From contig NZ_SUEG01000043.1 in NCBI RefSeq assembly GCF_005063415.1, forward strand, positions 2,471-38,871: DNA of 36,401 nt. Reading direction: 5' to 3'. The stretch's first letter is position 1. Every line of letters begins with the position of its first letter. The DNA comes from Mesorhizobium sp. (GTDB lineage Bacteria > Pseudomonadota > Alphaproteobacteria > Rhizobiales > Rhizobiaceae). The position numbers and the translations under genes are program-made. Below the pieces are notes generated by a model, which was not told where the DNA came from, did no database searches, and was given only the letters and a program-made list of their open reading frames with translations. Shown one piece after another: positions 1 to 9,555 of the stretch.

Positions 1-539
1 ATGCCATGGTCGACCTGCCCTTCGCGCTGCCGACGGCGGTTGCCGGCATCGCGCTGACCACGCTTTACGCACCGAACGGCTGGATCGGAAGCCTGCTGAC
101 GCCGCTCGGCATCAAGGTCGCGTATACGCCGCTCGGCATCGTCATCGCGCTGGTCTTCATCGGCCTGCCTTTCGTCGTGCGCACCGTGCAGCCGATCATG
201 GAGGAGATCGACAAGGAGGTAGAGGAAGTGGCCGCCACGCTCGGCGCCAATCGCTTCCAGATCATCAGCCGCGTTCTGCTACCCGGACTGGCGCCTGCTA
301 TCGTCACCGGTTTCGCGCTGGCCTTCGCACGCGGCGTCGGCGAGTACGGTTCCGTCATCTTCATCGCCGGCAACCTGCCCTTCAAATCCGAGATCGCGCC
401 GCTTCTGATCGTCATCCGGCTGGAGGAATATAACTACGCCGCGGCGACCGCGATCGCGGCGATCATGCTGGCGCTGTCCTTCGTGATGCTGCTGGTCATC
501 AACCTGGTGCAGACCTGGAGCCGCAAGCGCTATGGCTGA
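1..539 (+). CDS. cysT: Sulfate ABC transporter permease CysT (5' end outside window)
   Basis: Inner-membrane permease subunit of the sulfate/thiosulfate ABC importer. About 178 C-terminal residues are present; the frame is open at the window edge, so the start lies upstream, where the family normally has about 100 more residues. Visible are hydrophobic membrane segments and the EAA loop that contacts the ATPase ([12 protein letters not shown], then a conserved G and the LLPGLAPAI stretch). The next gene starts inside the last codons of this one (8-base overlap), which suggests translational coupling with cysW. The EAA loop and the cysW-cysA context make the assignment secure; molybdate permeases are related but normally have a single permease gene. 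Confidence 0.93.
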   Translation, partial: AMVDLPFALPTAVAGIALTTLYAPNGWIGSLLTPLGIKVAYTPLGIVIALVFIGLPFVVRTVQPIMEEIDKEVEEVAATLGANRFQIISRVLLPGLAPAIVTGFALAFARGVGEYGSVIFIAGNLPFKSEIAPLLIVIRLEEYNYAAATAIAAIMLALSFVMLLVINLVQTWSRKRYG

Positions 540-1416
540 CCCGGAGATCAAATCCTACGCGCCGCACCACGAGAGCCAGTCGCCGGCAGTGACCGAAAGC
601 CGCACGGCGAGAACCGTGCTGATGATCGTGACCTTTGCCTTCCTCGGCATTTTCCTGCTCCTGCCGCTGATCATCGTCTTCAAGGAAGCTTTCGCCAAAG
701 GTATCGAGGCCTACACACAGGCGCTGGGCGAACCGGACACGCGCTCGGCGATTCGCCTGACGCTTCTGGTCGCGGCGATCTCGGTGCCGCTCAACGTCGT
801 CTTCGGTATTTCCGCCGCCTGGGCGATCGCCAAGTTCGAATTCAAGGGCAAGGCGTTCCTGACCACGTTGATCGACTTGCCCTTTTCCGTCTCGCCGGTC
901 ATTTCGGGGCTTGTCTACGTGCTCTTGTTCGGCGCGCAAGGCCTGCTCGGCGCCTGGCTCAAGGCGCATGGCATCGTCATCCTGTTTGCCGTGCCGGGCA
1001 TCGTGCTGGCCACGATCTTCGTCACCTTCCCCTTCGTCGCCCGCGAATTGATCCCGCTGATGCAGGAACAAGGCAATGGCGACGAGGAGGCAGCCCTGTC
1101 GCTCGGAGCCAATGGCTGGCAGGCGTTCTGGTACGTGACGTTGCCCAACGTCAAATGGGGATTGCTCTACGGCGTGCTGCTGTGCAATGCCCGCGCGATG
1201 GGCGAGTTCGGCGCGGTCTCGGTCGTGTCGGGCCACATACGCGGGCTGACCAACACCATGCCACTGCATGTCGAAATCCTTTATAACGAGTACAATGCCG
1301 CCGCCGCCTTTGCTGTCGCTTCGCTGCTTGCCGGCCTGGCGCTCGTCACGCTGGTCTTGAAAACACTTCTCGAGATGCGCTACGGCGCCGAGATCGCCGC
1401 GACGCGCGGACACTGA
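532..1416 (+). CDS. cysW: Sulfate ABC transporter permease CysW
   Basis: Second membrane permease of the sulfate importer, 294 residues, the usual family length. A cytoplasmic N-terminus of about 25 residues is followed by about six hydrophobic segments. The EAA loop lies near residues 180-200 ([18 protein letters not shown], then a TLPN motif). The start ATG overlaps the cysT stop by 8 bases, as expected for two permeases made in equal amounts. A short palindromic repeat separates it from cysA. CysT and CysW form the membrane channel, CysA drives it, and a periplasmic sulfate-binding protein delivers substrate. Confidence 0.94.
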   Translation: MADPEIKSYAPHHESQSPAVTESRTARTVLMIVTFAFLGIFLLLPLIIVFKEAFAKGIEAYTQALGEPDTRSAIRLTLLVAAISVPLNVVFGISAAWAIAKFEFKGKAFLTTLIDLPFSVSPVISGLVYVLLFGAQGLLGAWLKAHGIVILFAVPGIVLATIFVTFPFVARELIPLMQEQGNGDEEAALSLGANGWQAFWYVTLPNVKWGLLYGVLLCNARAMGEFGAVSVVSGHIRGLTNTMPLHVEILYNEYNAAAAFAVASLLAGLALVTLVLKTLLEMRYGAEIAATRGH

Positions 1417-1420
1417 CAAA

Positions 1421-1469
1421 ATGCATGTCGCCCAAAACTGGGAACCGGTTTTGGGATAACAACATGCAT
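1421..1469. repeat. Palindromic intergenic repeat between cysW and cysA
   Basis: Nested inverted repeats: outer arms ATGCATGT (1421-1428) and ACATGCAT (1462-1469), inner arms CCCAAAAC (1431-1438) and GTTTTGGG (1448-1455). The arrangement resembles the short palindromes scattered between genes in rhizobial genomes. Transcribed in the cysW-cysA interval it would fold into a hairpin, which might lower or stabilise the downstream part of the message. There is no T-run, so it does not look like an ordinary terminator. Confidence 0.75.
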
Positions 1470-1489
1470 CAACTACAAAAGGGATTTGC

Positions 1490-2530
1490 ATGGAAGTTCG
1501 CGTTGCCAACGTGCGCAAGGAGTTTGAGCGGTTTCCGGCCCTCCACGACGTTTCGCTCGACATCAAGTCGGGAGAACTGATCGCTCTGCTGGGACCTTCC
1601 GGTTCCGGCAAGACGACGCTGCTCAGGCTGATTGCCGGGTTGGAGCGGCCGACCCGCGGAAAGATCTTCTTCGGCGAAGAGGATGCCTCGCAAAAGTCGA
1701 TCCAGGAGCGCAATGTCGGCTTCGTCTTCCAGCACTACGCGCTGTTTCGCCATATGACGGTCGCCGACAATATCGGCTTCGGACTCAAGGTCCGGCACGG
1801 ACCGTCACGCCGGTCGGCGAAGGAAATCCGCCGCCGCGCCTCGGAACTCCTCAACCTCGTTCAGCTTTCCGGTCTGGAAAAACGCTATCCGGCACAGCTT
1901 TCGGGCGGCCAGCGACAGCGCGTGGCGCTGGCGCGCGCCATGGCGATCGAACCGGCCGTGCTTTTGCTCGATGAGCCGTTCGGCGCGCTCGATGCCCAGG
2001 TGCGCCGCGAACTGCGCCGTTGGCTGCGCGACATCCACGATGCCACCGGCCATACCACGGTCTTCGTCACCCATGACCAGGAAGAGGCGCTGGAGCTGGC
2101 CGACCGCGTCGTGGTGATGAGCCAGGGCCGCATCGAGCAGGTCGGCACCGCCGACGAAATCTACGACACGCCGAACTCGCCCTTCGTCTACGGCTTCATC
2201 GGCGAATCGAGCTCGCTTCCGGTCAAGGTCGAGGACGGCCAGGTCTGGATCGCCGACCGGCCGATCGGACTTTCCGCGCCGCACGCACCGCAAGGCGAAG
2301 CGACGCTGTTCTTTCGCCCGCACGACGTCGATCTGGTGGAAGAATGCAACGGCTGCATCGCCGGCACGGTCGCCGCCAGCCGCCGCGTCGCCGGGACCAG
2401 GCGGGTCGAGCTCGAAATCGGCGGCGAACGGCAGCGGGTCGAGATCGAATTGCCCGTCGATCATCCGGCGGCGCAGAAAAGTCGCGTGGCTTTTAGGCCG
2501 CGGCGCTGGAAGCTTTTTCCGGCTGCTTAG
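1490..2530 (+). CDS. cysA: Sulfate/thiosulfate import ATP-binding protein CysA
   Basis: Cytoplasmic ATPase of the sulfate importer, 346 residues. Walker A GPSGSGKT is at about 35-42, the signature LSGGQ at 137-141, Walker B LLLDEP at 158-163 and the switch histidine H195 in VTHDQEEA. The last 110 residues form a TOBE-like regulatory domain (FRPHDVDLV and following). The start is preceded by AGGGA. It lies 73 bases after cysW with only the palindromic repeat between them, so the genes probably share a transcript. It is convergent with the toxin-antitoxin pair that follows. Confidence 0.94.
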   Translation: MEVRVANVRKEFERFPALHDVSLDIKSGELIALLGPSGSGKTTLLRLIAGLERPTRGKIFFGEEDASQKSIQERNVGFVFQHYALFRHMTVADNIGFGLKVRHGPSRRSAKEIRRRASELLNLVQLSGLEKRYPAQLSGGQRQRVALARAMAIEPAVLLLDEPFGALDAQVRRELRRWLRDIHDATGHTTVFVTHDQEEALELADRVVVMSQGRIEQVGTADEIYDTPNSPFVYGFIGESSSLPVKVEDGQVWIADRPIGLSAPHAPQGEATLFFRPHDVDLVEECNGCIAGTVAASRRVAGTRRVELEIGGERQRVEIELPVDHPAAQKSRVAFRPRRWKLFPAA

Positions 2531-2589
2531 CTACAAGGCAATTGTGGATCCGAAATGCGGTCGCGCTTTCATGCAGAGCGACATCGCCT

Positions 2590-3066
2590 TCAACGCGCCT
2601 TTAGCGAAAGCACAAGGGTCATCGGATTCTTCGGGGAAGCCGAAAAGCCGTAGTGCTCATAGAAAGCTTTCGCTTCAGCCGATATGGCATGAACAAAAAT
2701 GCCGCGAATCCCGAGGATCGTCGCGGCATGACCGGTGCGCAGAACGGCATCTTGCAACAGCGCTGCGCCTAGTCCCTTCCCTTGCCAGCTTGCGTCCACG
2801 GCGAGACGCCCGAGTACGACCATCGGAACAGGATCCGGCATGTTGCGGCGAATGCCGCCTGGAGCTTCCGCAAGATCAAGCCCACCCGAGGAGAGACAGT
2901 AATAGCCGACAACGCGCACGCCTTCCGTCACGACATACGTACGCGAGGCGCCGCTGACCTGGTTGATCCGCGCCCTGCGACGAAGCCATTGATCCAGGTT
3001 ATCGGTCCCGCATTGGAAAAGTTCGAGATCGTGGTTGTCGGCAAGGGGCGTGGGCGCCGACAGCAT
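2590..3066 (-). CDS. GNAT-family acetyltransferase, probable toxin (TacT-like)
   Basis: A 158-residue GCN5-related N-acetyltransferase. The acetyl-CoA loop is visible as QGKGLGAALL at about 95-104, after the LGRLAVD strand, and the C-terminal YEHYGF has the tyrosine (about 139) that acts as general acid in this family. Length and fold match TacT/AtaT-type toxins, which acetylate the amino group of charged tRNAs and stop translation. The ATG overlaps the stop of the upstream DUF1778 gene by one base, the classic arrangement of these toxin-antitoxin pairs. The toxic function is inferred from family and gene pairing; a GNAT with another substrate is possible. Confidence 0.85.
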   Translation of the reverse strand: MLSAPTPLADNHDLELFQCGTDNLDQWLRRRARINQVSGASRTYVVTEGVRVVGYYCLSSGGLDLAEAPGGIRRNMPDPVPMVVLGRLAVDASWQGKGLGAALLQDAVLRTGHAATILGIRGIFVHAISAEAKAFYEHYGFSASPKNPMTLVLSLKAR

Positions 3067-3347
3067 TAGTCCTGCCAGGGCTTGGGCGCATTCATCAGGC
3101 GTGCAAAACCTTCACCGCTCGGTGGCGCATCAAGAATGCCGAGATAATGCTGGTAACTCTCGGGATCGACCTTGATCAGCGCTTGGTCGAGCAGCGTGTC
3201 TTCGGCCGCACGGTAGGCGGCATCGATCATAAACTCGGAACGGGTTTTCCCGCGCATTTTCGCGGCGCGATCAATCAGAACACGCACATCCTCTCGGATG
3301 CGGAGATTGACAGGCTTGGCATGGGTCTCTGATGTAGTCTTTGTCAT
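3066..3347 (-). CDS. DUF1778 antitoxin (TacA-like, ribbon-helix-helix)
   Basis: A 93-residue antitoxin. The N-terminal half (VNLRIREDVRVLIDRAA, then KTRSEFMIDAAYRAAED) fits the ribbon-helix-helix DNA-binding fold of DUF1778 proteins. The C-terminal tail (SYQHYLGILDAPPSGEGFARLMN) is the part that normally wraps the GNAT toxin. I chose the ATG at 3347 because GGAGC lies just upstream; a longer frame to 3389 would run through the palindromic operator. The pair is expected to repress its own promoter. It lies between cysA and the sulfate-binding protein gene, splitting what is often a compact sulfate locus. Confidence 0.88.
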   Translation of the reverse strand: MTKTTSETHAKPVNLRIREDVRVLIDRAAKMRGKTRSEFMIDAAYRAAEDTLLDQALIKVDPESYQHYLGILDAPPSGEGFARLMNAPKPWQD

Positions 3348-3381
3348 AAGGGCTCCTCTCTCCGACCTGTAGCACGTTCGC

Positions 3382-3396
3382 ATACACAATGTGTAT
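3382..3396. promoter_or_regulatory. Candidate operator of the toxin-antitoxin pair
   Basis: Perfect palindrome ATACACA-A-TGTGTAT, 35 bases upstream of the antitoxin start. Ribbon-helix-helix antitoxins bind such short inverted repeats to repress their own operon. The position fits; binding is inferred. Confidence 0.6.
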
Positions 3397-3611
3397 CTAT
3401 TTCGCGGCTGACCACAAAAGTGTGGAAACGACCGGCGGCGGCAGAACGCGTCGAAATGCGGCCGCTTGGAAGAAAATTCCAGTAACGGGCCGTTTCCGCA
3501 ATACTTTTCTCACAGCCAGACCATAGATCCGACCGGCATGCCTCGTCGCGTCGAGCACTGCCCGACTATTCTTCGGCATTCGATGTACGGTGTTTCAGGG
3601 AGCCCTGTTTT

Positions 3612-4598
3612 ATGAAGCGATTTTTGCTTGGCGTCGCCACGTTGGCCGGCCTGTTCCTCGCATCCTCCCAAGCCTGGTCGGCCGACAAATTGCTGAACGC
3701 CTCTTACGATGTCGGCCGCGAACTGTTTGCGCAGGTCAACAAGGCGTTCGTCGCCGGCCACCCTGGCGTCACCATCGATCAGTCGCATGCCGGGACGTCT
3801 GCGCAGGCACGCGCCATTGCCGAAGGCCTCGGCGCCGACGTGGTCACGTTCAACCAGGTCATCGACATCGACTTCCTGGTCAAGAAGGGTCTCATCTCCG
3901 CCGATTGGCAGAAGGACTTTCCGGACAACGCCTCGCCTTTCTATTCGCTGCCGTCCTTCCTGGTGCGCGCCGGCAATCCGAAGAACATCAAGGATTGGAA
4001 CGATCTCGTGCGCGACGACGTCCAGGTGATCTTCCCCAATCCGAAAACATCGGGCAATGCGCGCTACACCTACCTCGCGGCCACCGCCTACGCCAAGGAA
4101 GCCTTCAAGGGCGACGATGCCAAGGTGAAGGAGTTTGTGACAAAGCTGTTTAACAACGTGCCGGTCTTCGACAGCGGCGGGCGCGCCGCAACCACCACCT
4201 TCGTGCAGCGCGAGATCGGCGACGTGCTGATCACCTTCGAGTCGGAAACGCGCGGCGTCCGCAAGGAGTATGGCGAGGACAAATTCGAGCAGGTGACGCC
4301 CTCGGTCAGCCTGTTAGCCGAGTTTCCGGTGGCGATCGTCGACACGGTCGCCGACGAGCACGGCACACGCGATCTCGCCAAGACCTACCTCGACTTCCTC
4401 TATACGCCGGAGGGCCAGGACATCGCCGCCCGCAACGGCCTGCGGGCCCGCGACCCGGCGGTCGCCCCCAAATACAAGGCTGAGTTTCCCGATGTCCGCC
4501 TGCTGACGGTGGAGGACGTCTTCGGCGGCTGGGCCAAGGTCCAGGCCGAGCATTTTGCAGCGGGCGGCCTGCTCGACCAGACTTACGGCAGCCGCTGA
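3612..4598 (+). CDS. sbp: Periplasmic sulfate-binding protein
   Basis: Extracytoplasmic solute-binding subunit that captures sulfate for CysTWA, 328 residues, the normal length. The first 24 residues (basic start, hydrophobic core, then AWSA) form a signal peptide; the mature protein starts near DKLLNAS. Family landmarks include LLNASYDVGREL near the mature N-terminus, a phosphate-loop-like GTSAQARAI, NPKTSGNARY, and FESETRG in the C-terminal half. It has its own start signals (CAGGGAGC upstream) and is cut off from cysTWA by the toxin-antitoxin pair, so it needs its own promoter in 3397-3611. Thiosulfate-binding CysP is the close alternative. Confidence 0.92.
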   Translation: MKRFLLGVATLAGLFLASSQAWSADKLLNASYDVGRELFAQVNKAFVAGHPGVTIDQSHAGTSAQARAIAEGLGADVVTFNQVIDIDFLVKKGLISADWQKDFPDNASPFYSLPSFLVRAGNPKNIKDWNDLVRDDVQVIFPNPKTSGNARYTYLAATAYAKEAFKGDDAKVKEFVTKLFNNVPVFDSGGRAATTTFVQREIGDVLITFESETRGVRKEYGEDKFEQVTPSVSLLAEFPVAIVDTVADEHGTRDLAKTYLDFLYTPEGQDIAARNGLRARDPAVAPKYKAEFPDVRLLTVEDVFGGWAKVQAEHFAAGGLLDQTYGSR

Positions 4599-4623
4599 CG
4601 TCACCAACCTCGCGAACTGATTG

Positions 4624-4650
4624 AAAGCCGGCGTTTGCCGGCTTTTCTTC
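4624..4650 (+). terminator. Intrinsic terminator after the sulfate-binding protein gene
   Basis: A 9-bp stem AAAGCCGGC (4624-4632) and GCCGGCTTT (4637-4645) with loop GTTT, followed by TCTTC. It lies 26 bases after the stop codon, so the binding-protein message probably ends here and the Rrf2 gene has its own promoter. Confidence 0.85.
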
Positions 4651-4758
4651 ATTTGCCCGCCGAAATTGCAGTTTCCGCACGTTCCGGACCGCCCGTCCGC
4701 CAAAACGTTACGAAGAATCAACGCGTTTGCGCGCAATATGTCGTCCGGCGGCCTGTCT

Positions 4759-4776
4759 GTACGAACGGCATCGTAC
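4759..4776. promoter_or_regulatory. Inverted repeat upstream of the Rrf2 gene, candidate operator
   Basis: Arms GTACGA (4759-4764) and TCGTAC (4771-4776) are separated by 6 bases, about 75 bases before the Rrf2 start and after the preceding terminator. Rrf2 regulators often control their own gene through such dyads. Binding is inferred. Confidence 0.4.
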
Positions 4777-4850
4777 GGCCAAACCGTCATTATTTGCACA
4801 CAAACAGCCGCCAGATGCGGGTGGTTGGGGCTTTATGGGTTGACTCGGGC

Positions 4851-5300
4851 ATGCTTACCAAAAAAGGCAAATACGGCCTCAAGGCCCTCGTGCATCTGTC
4901 AGGCCTGCCAGTCGGCCAGCTCGCATTCGTCAACGACATTGCGGTGGCCAACAATATCCCCAAGAAATTCCTGGATGCCATTCTGGGCGAGTTGCGCAAC
5001 GCCGGCTTCGTCCAGAGCCGCAAGGGCAAGGAAGGCGGCTACCGCCTCGCCCGGCCAGCCTCCGAGATCAAGATCGGCCATGTCGTGCGTGTCCTCGACG
5101 GGCCGCTGGCGCCGATCCCTTGCGCCAGCCGCACGCAATACCAGCGCTGTGAGGATTGCGACGAGGCGACCTGCCAGGTCCGGCACATGATGCTGGAGGT
5201 CCGTCAGGCAATCGCCGAGGTGCTCGACAACCGCAGCCTCGCGGCCATGCGCGACGCCGACAATGACGATTTCCCGGTCGAACTGACGTCGCAAATCTAG
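4851..5300 (+). CDS. Rrf2-family transcriptional regulator with four cysteines
   Basis: A 149-residue winged-helix regulator. The N-terminal 85 residues hold the Rrf2 fold (YGLKALVHL, IPKKFLDAILGELRNAGFVQSRKGKEGGYRLAR). Cysteines at about 91, 100, 103 and 108 (C-x8-C-x2-C-x4-C) could hold an iron-sulfur cluster, as the three-cysteine sets of IscR, NsrR and RirA do. I chose the ATG at 4851 because the Rrf2 domain begins right there (MLTKKGKYGL); the open frame upstream runs back into the terminator. Its position after the sulfate-binding protein suggests a role in sulfur supply or cysteine control, as for CymR in Firmicutes. That role is inferred. Confidence 0.88.
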   Translation: MLTKKGKYGLKALVHLSGLPVGQLAFVNDIAVANNIPKKFLDAILGELRNAGFVQSRKGKEGGYRLARPASEIKIGHVVRVLDGPLAPIPCASRTQYQRCEDCDEATCQVRHMMLEVRQAIAEVLDNRSLAAMRDADNDDFPVELTSQI

Positions 5301-5420
5301 AGCAATTCCAGGAAAAGTGTGAAACGGTTTTCCCGGGAAAAGCGTGTAGCGCTTTCCCTAGGGAATTGCGCAAAAACAAAGAGATAGAGCGGTTCGGCGT
5401 TTCCGTGAAACGGTGAACCA
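5301..5420. repeat. Dispersed palindromic repeat, copy A
   Basis: Begins with GCAATTCC (5302-5309), closed by GGAATTGC (5362-5369), so the first half folds into a hairpin. It then runs through an AAAACAAAGAGATAG segment to GGCGTTTCCGTGAAACGG. A second copy lies at 30736-30834 with nearly the same ends and a shorter middle. It fills the convergent gap between the Rrf2 and gluconokinase genes. Confidence 0.85.
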
Positions 5421-5422
5421 CG

Positions 5423-5968
5423 CTAGCGCGCGAGCAGGCTCAAGGCGGTGGCGACGGTGTCGGCGACCGGACGCGTGCCATCCAGGGTTATCGCCGCCTC
5501 GTCCGCCGCTGGCGCCTCAAGCGTGGCGAACTGGCTGTCGACCAGGCTTGCCGGCATGAAATGACCCTTGCGATTGCCGACGCGCCGCATCGCCGTTGCC
5601 GGGTCGATCTCCAAATAGACGAAAACGATATCCGCGCAAAAGCCGCGCAGGCGATCGCGATAGCTGCGCTTCAGCGCCGAGCAGGCGGCGACTACACCTT
5701 GTCCGCTTGCGACCGATGCTGCCATGCGCTGGCCGATCGCGTCGAGCCAGCCCTCGCGCAGCGCGTCGGTAAGCGGCTGCCCGCTCGCCATGCGCGCGAC
5801 GTTTTCGGGCGGATGCAGCCTGTCGCCTTCGATAAAGAGGGCGCCTAGTGCCGCTGCAAGCGCTTCGCCGACGACCGACTTGCCGCAGCCGGCAACGCCC
5901 ATCACCACGATGGCAGGCATCGTTCGAACAGTGCTCGCCGGCTTATATGCCACGTCTTTCCCGGTCAT
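5423..5968 (-). CDS. gntK: Gluconokinase
   Basis: Phosphorylates D-gluconate with ATP to 6-phosphogluconate, which then enters the Entner-Doudoroff or pentose phosphate pathway. 181 residues. The P-loop GVAGCGKS is at about 24-31. Family signatures follow: EGDRLHPPENVARMASGQPLTD, the ACSALKRSYRD motif, and GNRKGHFMPASLVDSQFATLE. It is the last gene of the minus-strand ABC operon, 5 bases after the second permease. The ATG at 5968 gives a 16-residue lead; the ATG at 5920 (MPAIVVMGV) is an equally good start by family length. Coupling to a sugar ABC importer and a GntR-like LacI regulator supports gluconate or a gluconate-yielding substrate. Confidence 0.93.
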   Translation of the reverse strand: MTGKDVAYKPASTVRTMPAIVVMGVAGCGKSVVGEALAAALGALFIEGDRLHPPENVARMASGQPLTDALREGWLDAIGQRMAASVASGQGVVAACSALKRSYRDRLRGFCADIVFVYLEIDPATAMRRVGNRKGHFMPASLVDSQFATLEAPAADEAAITLDGTRPVADTVATALSLLAR

Positions 5969-5973
5969 GCAGG

Positions 5974-6960
5974 TCAGCGGCTTGCCGGCGCGCGGCCATA
6001 GAGCAGCAGCATGGCGACGATAACGACGCCGTAGATGATCTGCCGCCCCGCCTCCGGCATCTGCATGACAGAGAGAATGGATTGCAAGAGGGTGATCAGG
6101 ATTACCCCGGCGACGGTGCCGAGATAGGAGCCGCGCCCGCCGAGGATCGAGGTGCCGCCGAGCACCACGGCGGCGATCGACGGCAGCAGATAGGCATCGC
6201 CCATCGATTGTGCCGCCTTGGAGGCATAGCCGGCCAACAGCACGCCGCCGAAGGCCGAGAGCCCGCCCGAAACCGCAAAGGCGATCATCACTACGCGCCT
6301 TGTATCGATGCCGGAAAGATACGCGGCACGCTCTCGGTTACCGATGCCGTAGACGGTGCGGCCGAAGCCGGTGCGGGTCAGCACGAACACCATTGCGGCG
6401 CCGATCAGCGCCCAGATGAGAACTGCGTTCGGCACGCCAGGAACGGCAAACCCCGTCGCCAGATAGCGCATCGCACCGGTCGCCGAATCCTGCGGCGAGA
6501 AACCGCCCGTGTAGACCACCATCAGCCCCTGCGCGACGGCGTTGGTGGCAAGCGTGATGATCATCGAGGGAATGCGCAGATAGGCGACGCCGATGCCGTT
6601 GACGATGCCGATCAAAACACCGCAGAAGATGCCGAACGGAATGGCAAGCGCCACGCCGACGGGACCGTATGCGGCCGCGGCACAGGCCATCATGGCGCCG
6701 GCCGCCACCGACCAGGGTACCGACAGGTCGATCTGGCCGAGCAGGATGACCAGCATCATGCCGGTGGCGATGACGCCGAGAAACGACGCCACCTTGAGCT
6801 GCTGCAGCAGGTATTCAGGCGACAGGAAGCTGCGCGAATAGAGGCTGCCGAGGAACAGCAGCAGCACGATACAGGCGAACGCCGTCAGCACCGCCGGATC
6901 GGCGCGGCGGAGGAATTTCGGCATGCGGCCGGCGAGACCACTCACAGTCGTTTCGCTCAC
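5974..6960 (-). CDS. Sugar ABC transporter permease (RbsC family), second subunit
   Basis: Inner-membrane permease of a ribose/xylose-type importer, 328 residues with about nine or ten hydrophobic segments. The family motif IDLSVPWSVAAGAMMA and the C-terminal IAAVVLGGTSILGGRGSYLGT are clear. I chose the GTG at 6960 because it overlaps the upstream permease stop in a GTGA junction and has GGAG in front; a longer frame starts at 6969. Two different permease genes in one operon suggest a heterodimeric channel. Its motif closely matches that of the partner subunit, so an old duplication is likely. Confidence 0.9.
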   Translation of the reverse strand: MSETTVSGLAGRMPKFLRRADPAVLTAFACIVLLLFLGSLYSRSFLSPEYLLQQLKVASFLGVIATGMMLVILLGQIDLSVPWSVAAGAMMACAAAAYGPVGVALAIPFGIFCGVLIGIVNGIGVAYLRIPSMIITLATNAVAQGLMVVYTGGFSPQDSATGAMRYLATGFAVPGVPNAVLIWALIGAAMVFVLTRTGFGRTVYGIGNRERAAYLSGIDTRRVVMIAFAVSGGLSAFGGVLLAGYASKAAQSMGDAYLLPSIAAVVLGGTSILGGRGSYLGTVAGVILITLLQSILSVMQMPEAGRQIIYGVVIVAMLLLYGRAPASR

Positions 6961-7933
6961 AGGAACCACTCCAGCCGGTTGCGGACCCGAAACAGGGCGA
7001 AGGCGCCGAGGCTGACCGCGATCAGCAGGATGACGCCCTGGAACAGCGGCTGCCAGAGCGGATCGAAATCGAAGACGAACAGCAGGTCGCCGATGGTGCG
7101 GAAGGCAAGCGCGCCGAAGATCGCGCCGATGGCGCTGCCCTTGCCGCCGAACAGCGACACGCCGCCGAGCACGACCGCGGCGATCGAAAACAGCGTATAG
7201 GCGTTGCCGCTGGCATAGGCCGCATCGCCGGTATAGGTGAAGAACGTCAGGAACAGTCCGCCGATCGCGGCAAGCAGCCCGGCAAGCGCATAGGCGGCGA
7301 ACTTTCCGCGCCGGATCGGCACGCCGGACATGTAGGCCGCCATCTCCGAGGAGCCGGCTGCATAAGCGGCGCGGCCGAGCACCGACCGGCTGAACGGCAC
7401 CCAGACCACGAGCACGACCGCCAGCAGCGTCACCAGGCTCGCCGGCACAATACCAAACAGGCGCCCGGTCAGCGCATCGGCGAGCCCCTCATTGACCGAG
7501 CCGCCCGGAAACGGCCGCAGCAGCAGCGCGATACCGAAATAGACCGCGCCGGTGGCGATGGTGGCGACGATTGGCTGCAGGCGTCCATAGATGACGATGG
7601 CGCCGTTGATTGCCCCGCACAGCAGCCCGGTGCCGAGCACGGCGATGACGCCGAAGGCGGTCTCGATGCCGGTGCCGACGACCAGCCACGACGCCAGGCA
7701 GTTGGTCAGCGTGAAGATCATGCCGACCGAAAGATCGATGCCGGCGGTGATGACCACCAGCGTCTGCGCCATGGCGACGAAGGCGAGCAGCACGCCCTTG
7801 TTCGAGGCGGTCTGCACGACATTGGCGGTGAAACCCGCTGGATGATTCGAGGTGTAGATGACGAACATGACAATGAAGATGCCGAACGCCAGCAGCGTTC
7901 CGCGCTGTTCGGCAAGCCAGTAGCGCCAATCCT

Positions 7934-7937
<4 letters not shown>
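6957..7937 (-). CDS. Sugar ABC transporter permease (RbsC family), first subunit
   Basis: Inner-membrane permease, 326 residues. It carries the family motifs AGIDLSVGMIFTLTNCLA near residue 65 and IAAVVLGGVSLFGGKGSAIGA near 250. The GTG start at 7937 overlaps the ATPase stop in a GTGA junction and is preceded by AAGGAGCGG. It is expected to pair with the next permease and the double-domain ATPase encoded just upstream. Confidence 0.9.
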
Positions 7938-9475
<1,538 letters not shown>

Positions 9476-9555
9476 CGGCCCTCCCCAGGCGCTTGGCAAT
9501 CAGGATGTCGAGCGCCGACGCCGCGGAATTTCCCGCGGCGTCGGGCTGTTGCAGT

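Noticed and set aside
499..1713. Long antisense open frame (404 codons) across cysW and the start of cysA
   Set aside because: It is the mirror of two certain genes in GC-rich DNA; the translation is rich in Arg, Gly, Asp and His with no family pattern. Similar long mirrors at 5848-7200, 17909-19267, 20404-21852 and 31963-32976 were rejected for the same reason.
2544..3069. Plus-strand open frames over the acetyltransferase gene
   Set aside because: They are mirrors of the GNAT/DUF1778 genes, which have clear family motifs, ribosome sites and the expected overlap.
3412..3425. CCACA-AAAG-TGTGG hairpin upstream of the sulfate-binding protein gene as a regulator site
   Set aside because: The arms are only 5 bp and there is no second copy near other sulfate genes, so no function can be supported.
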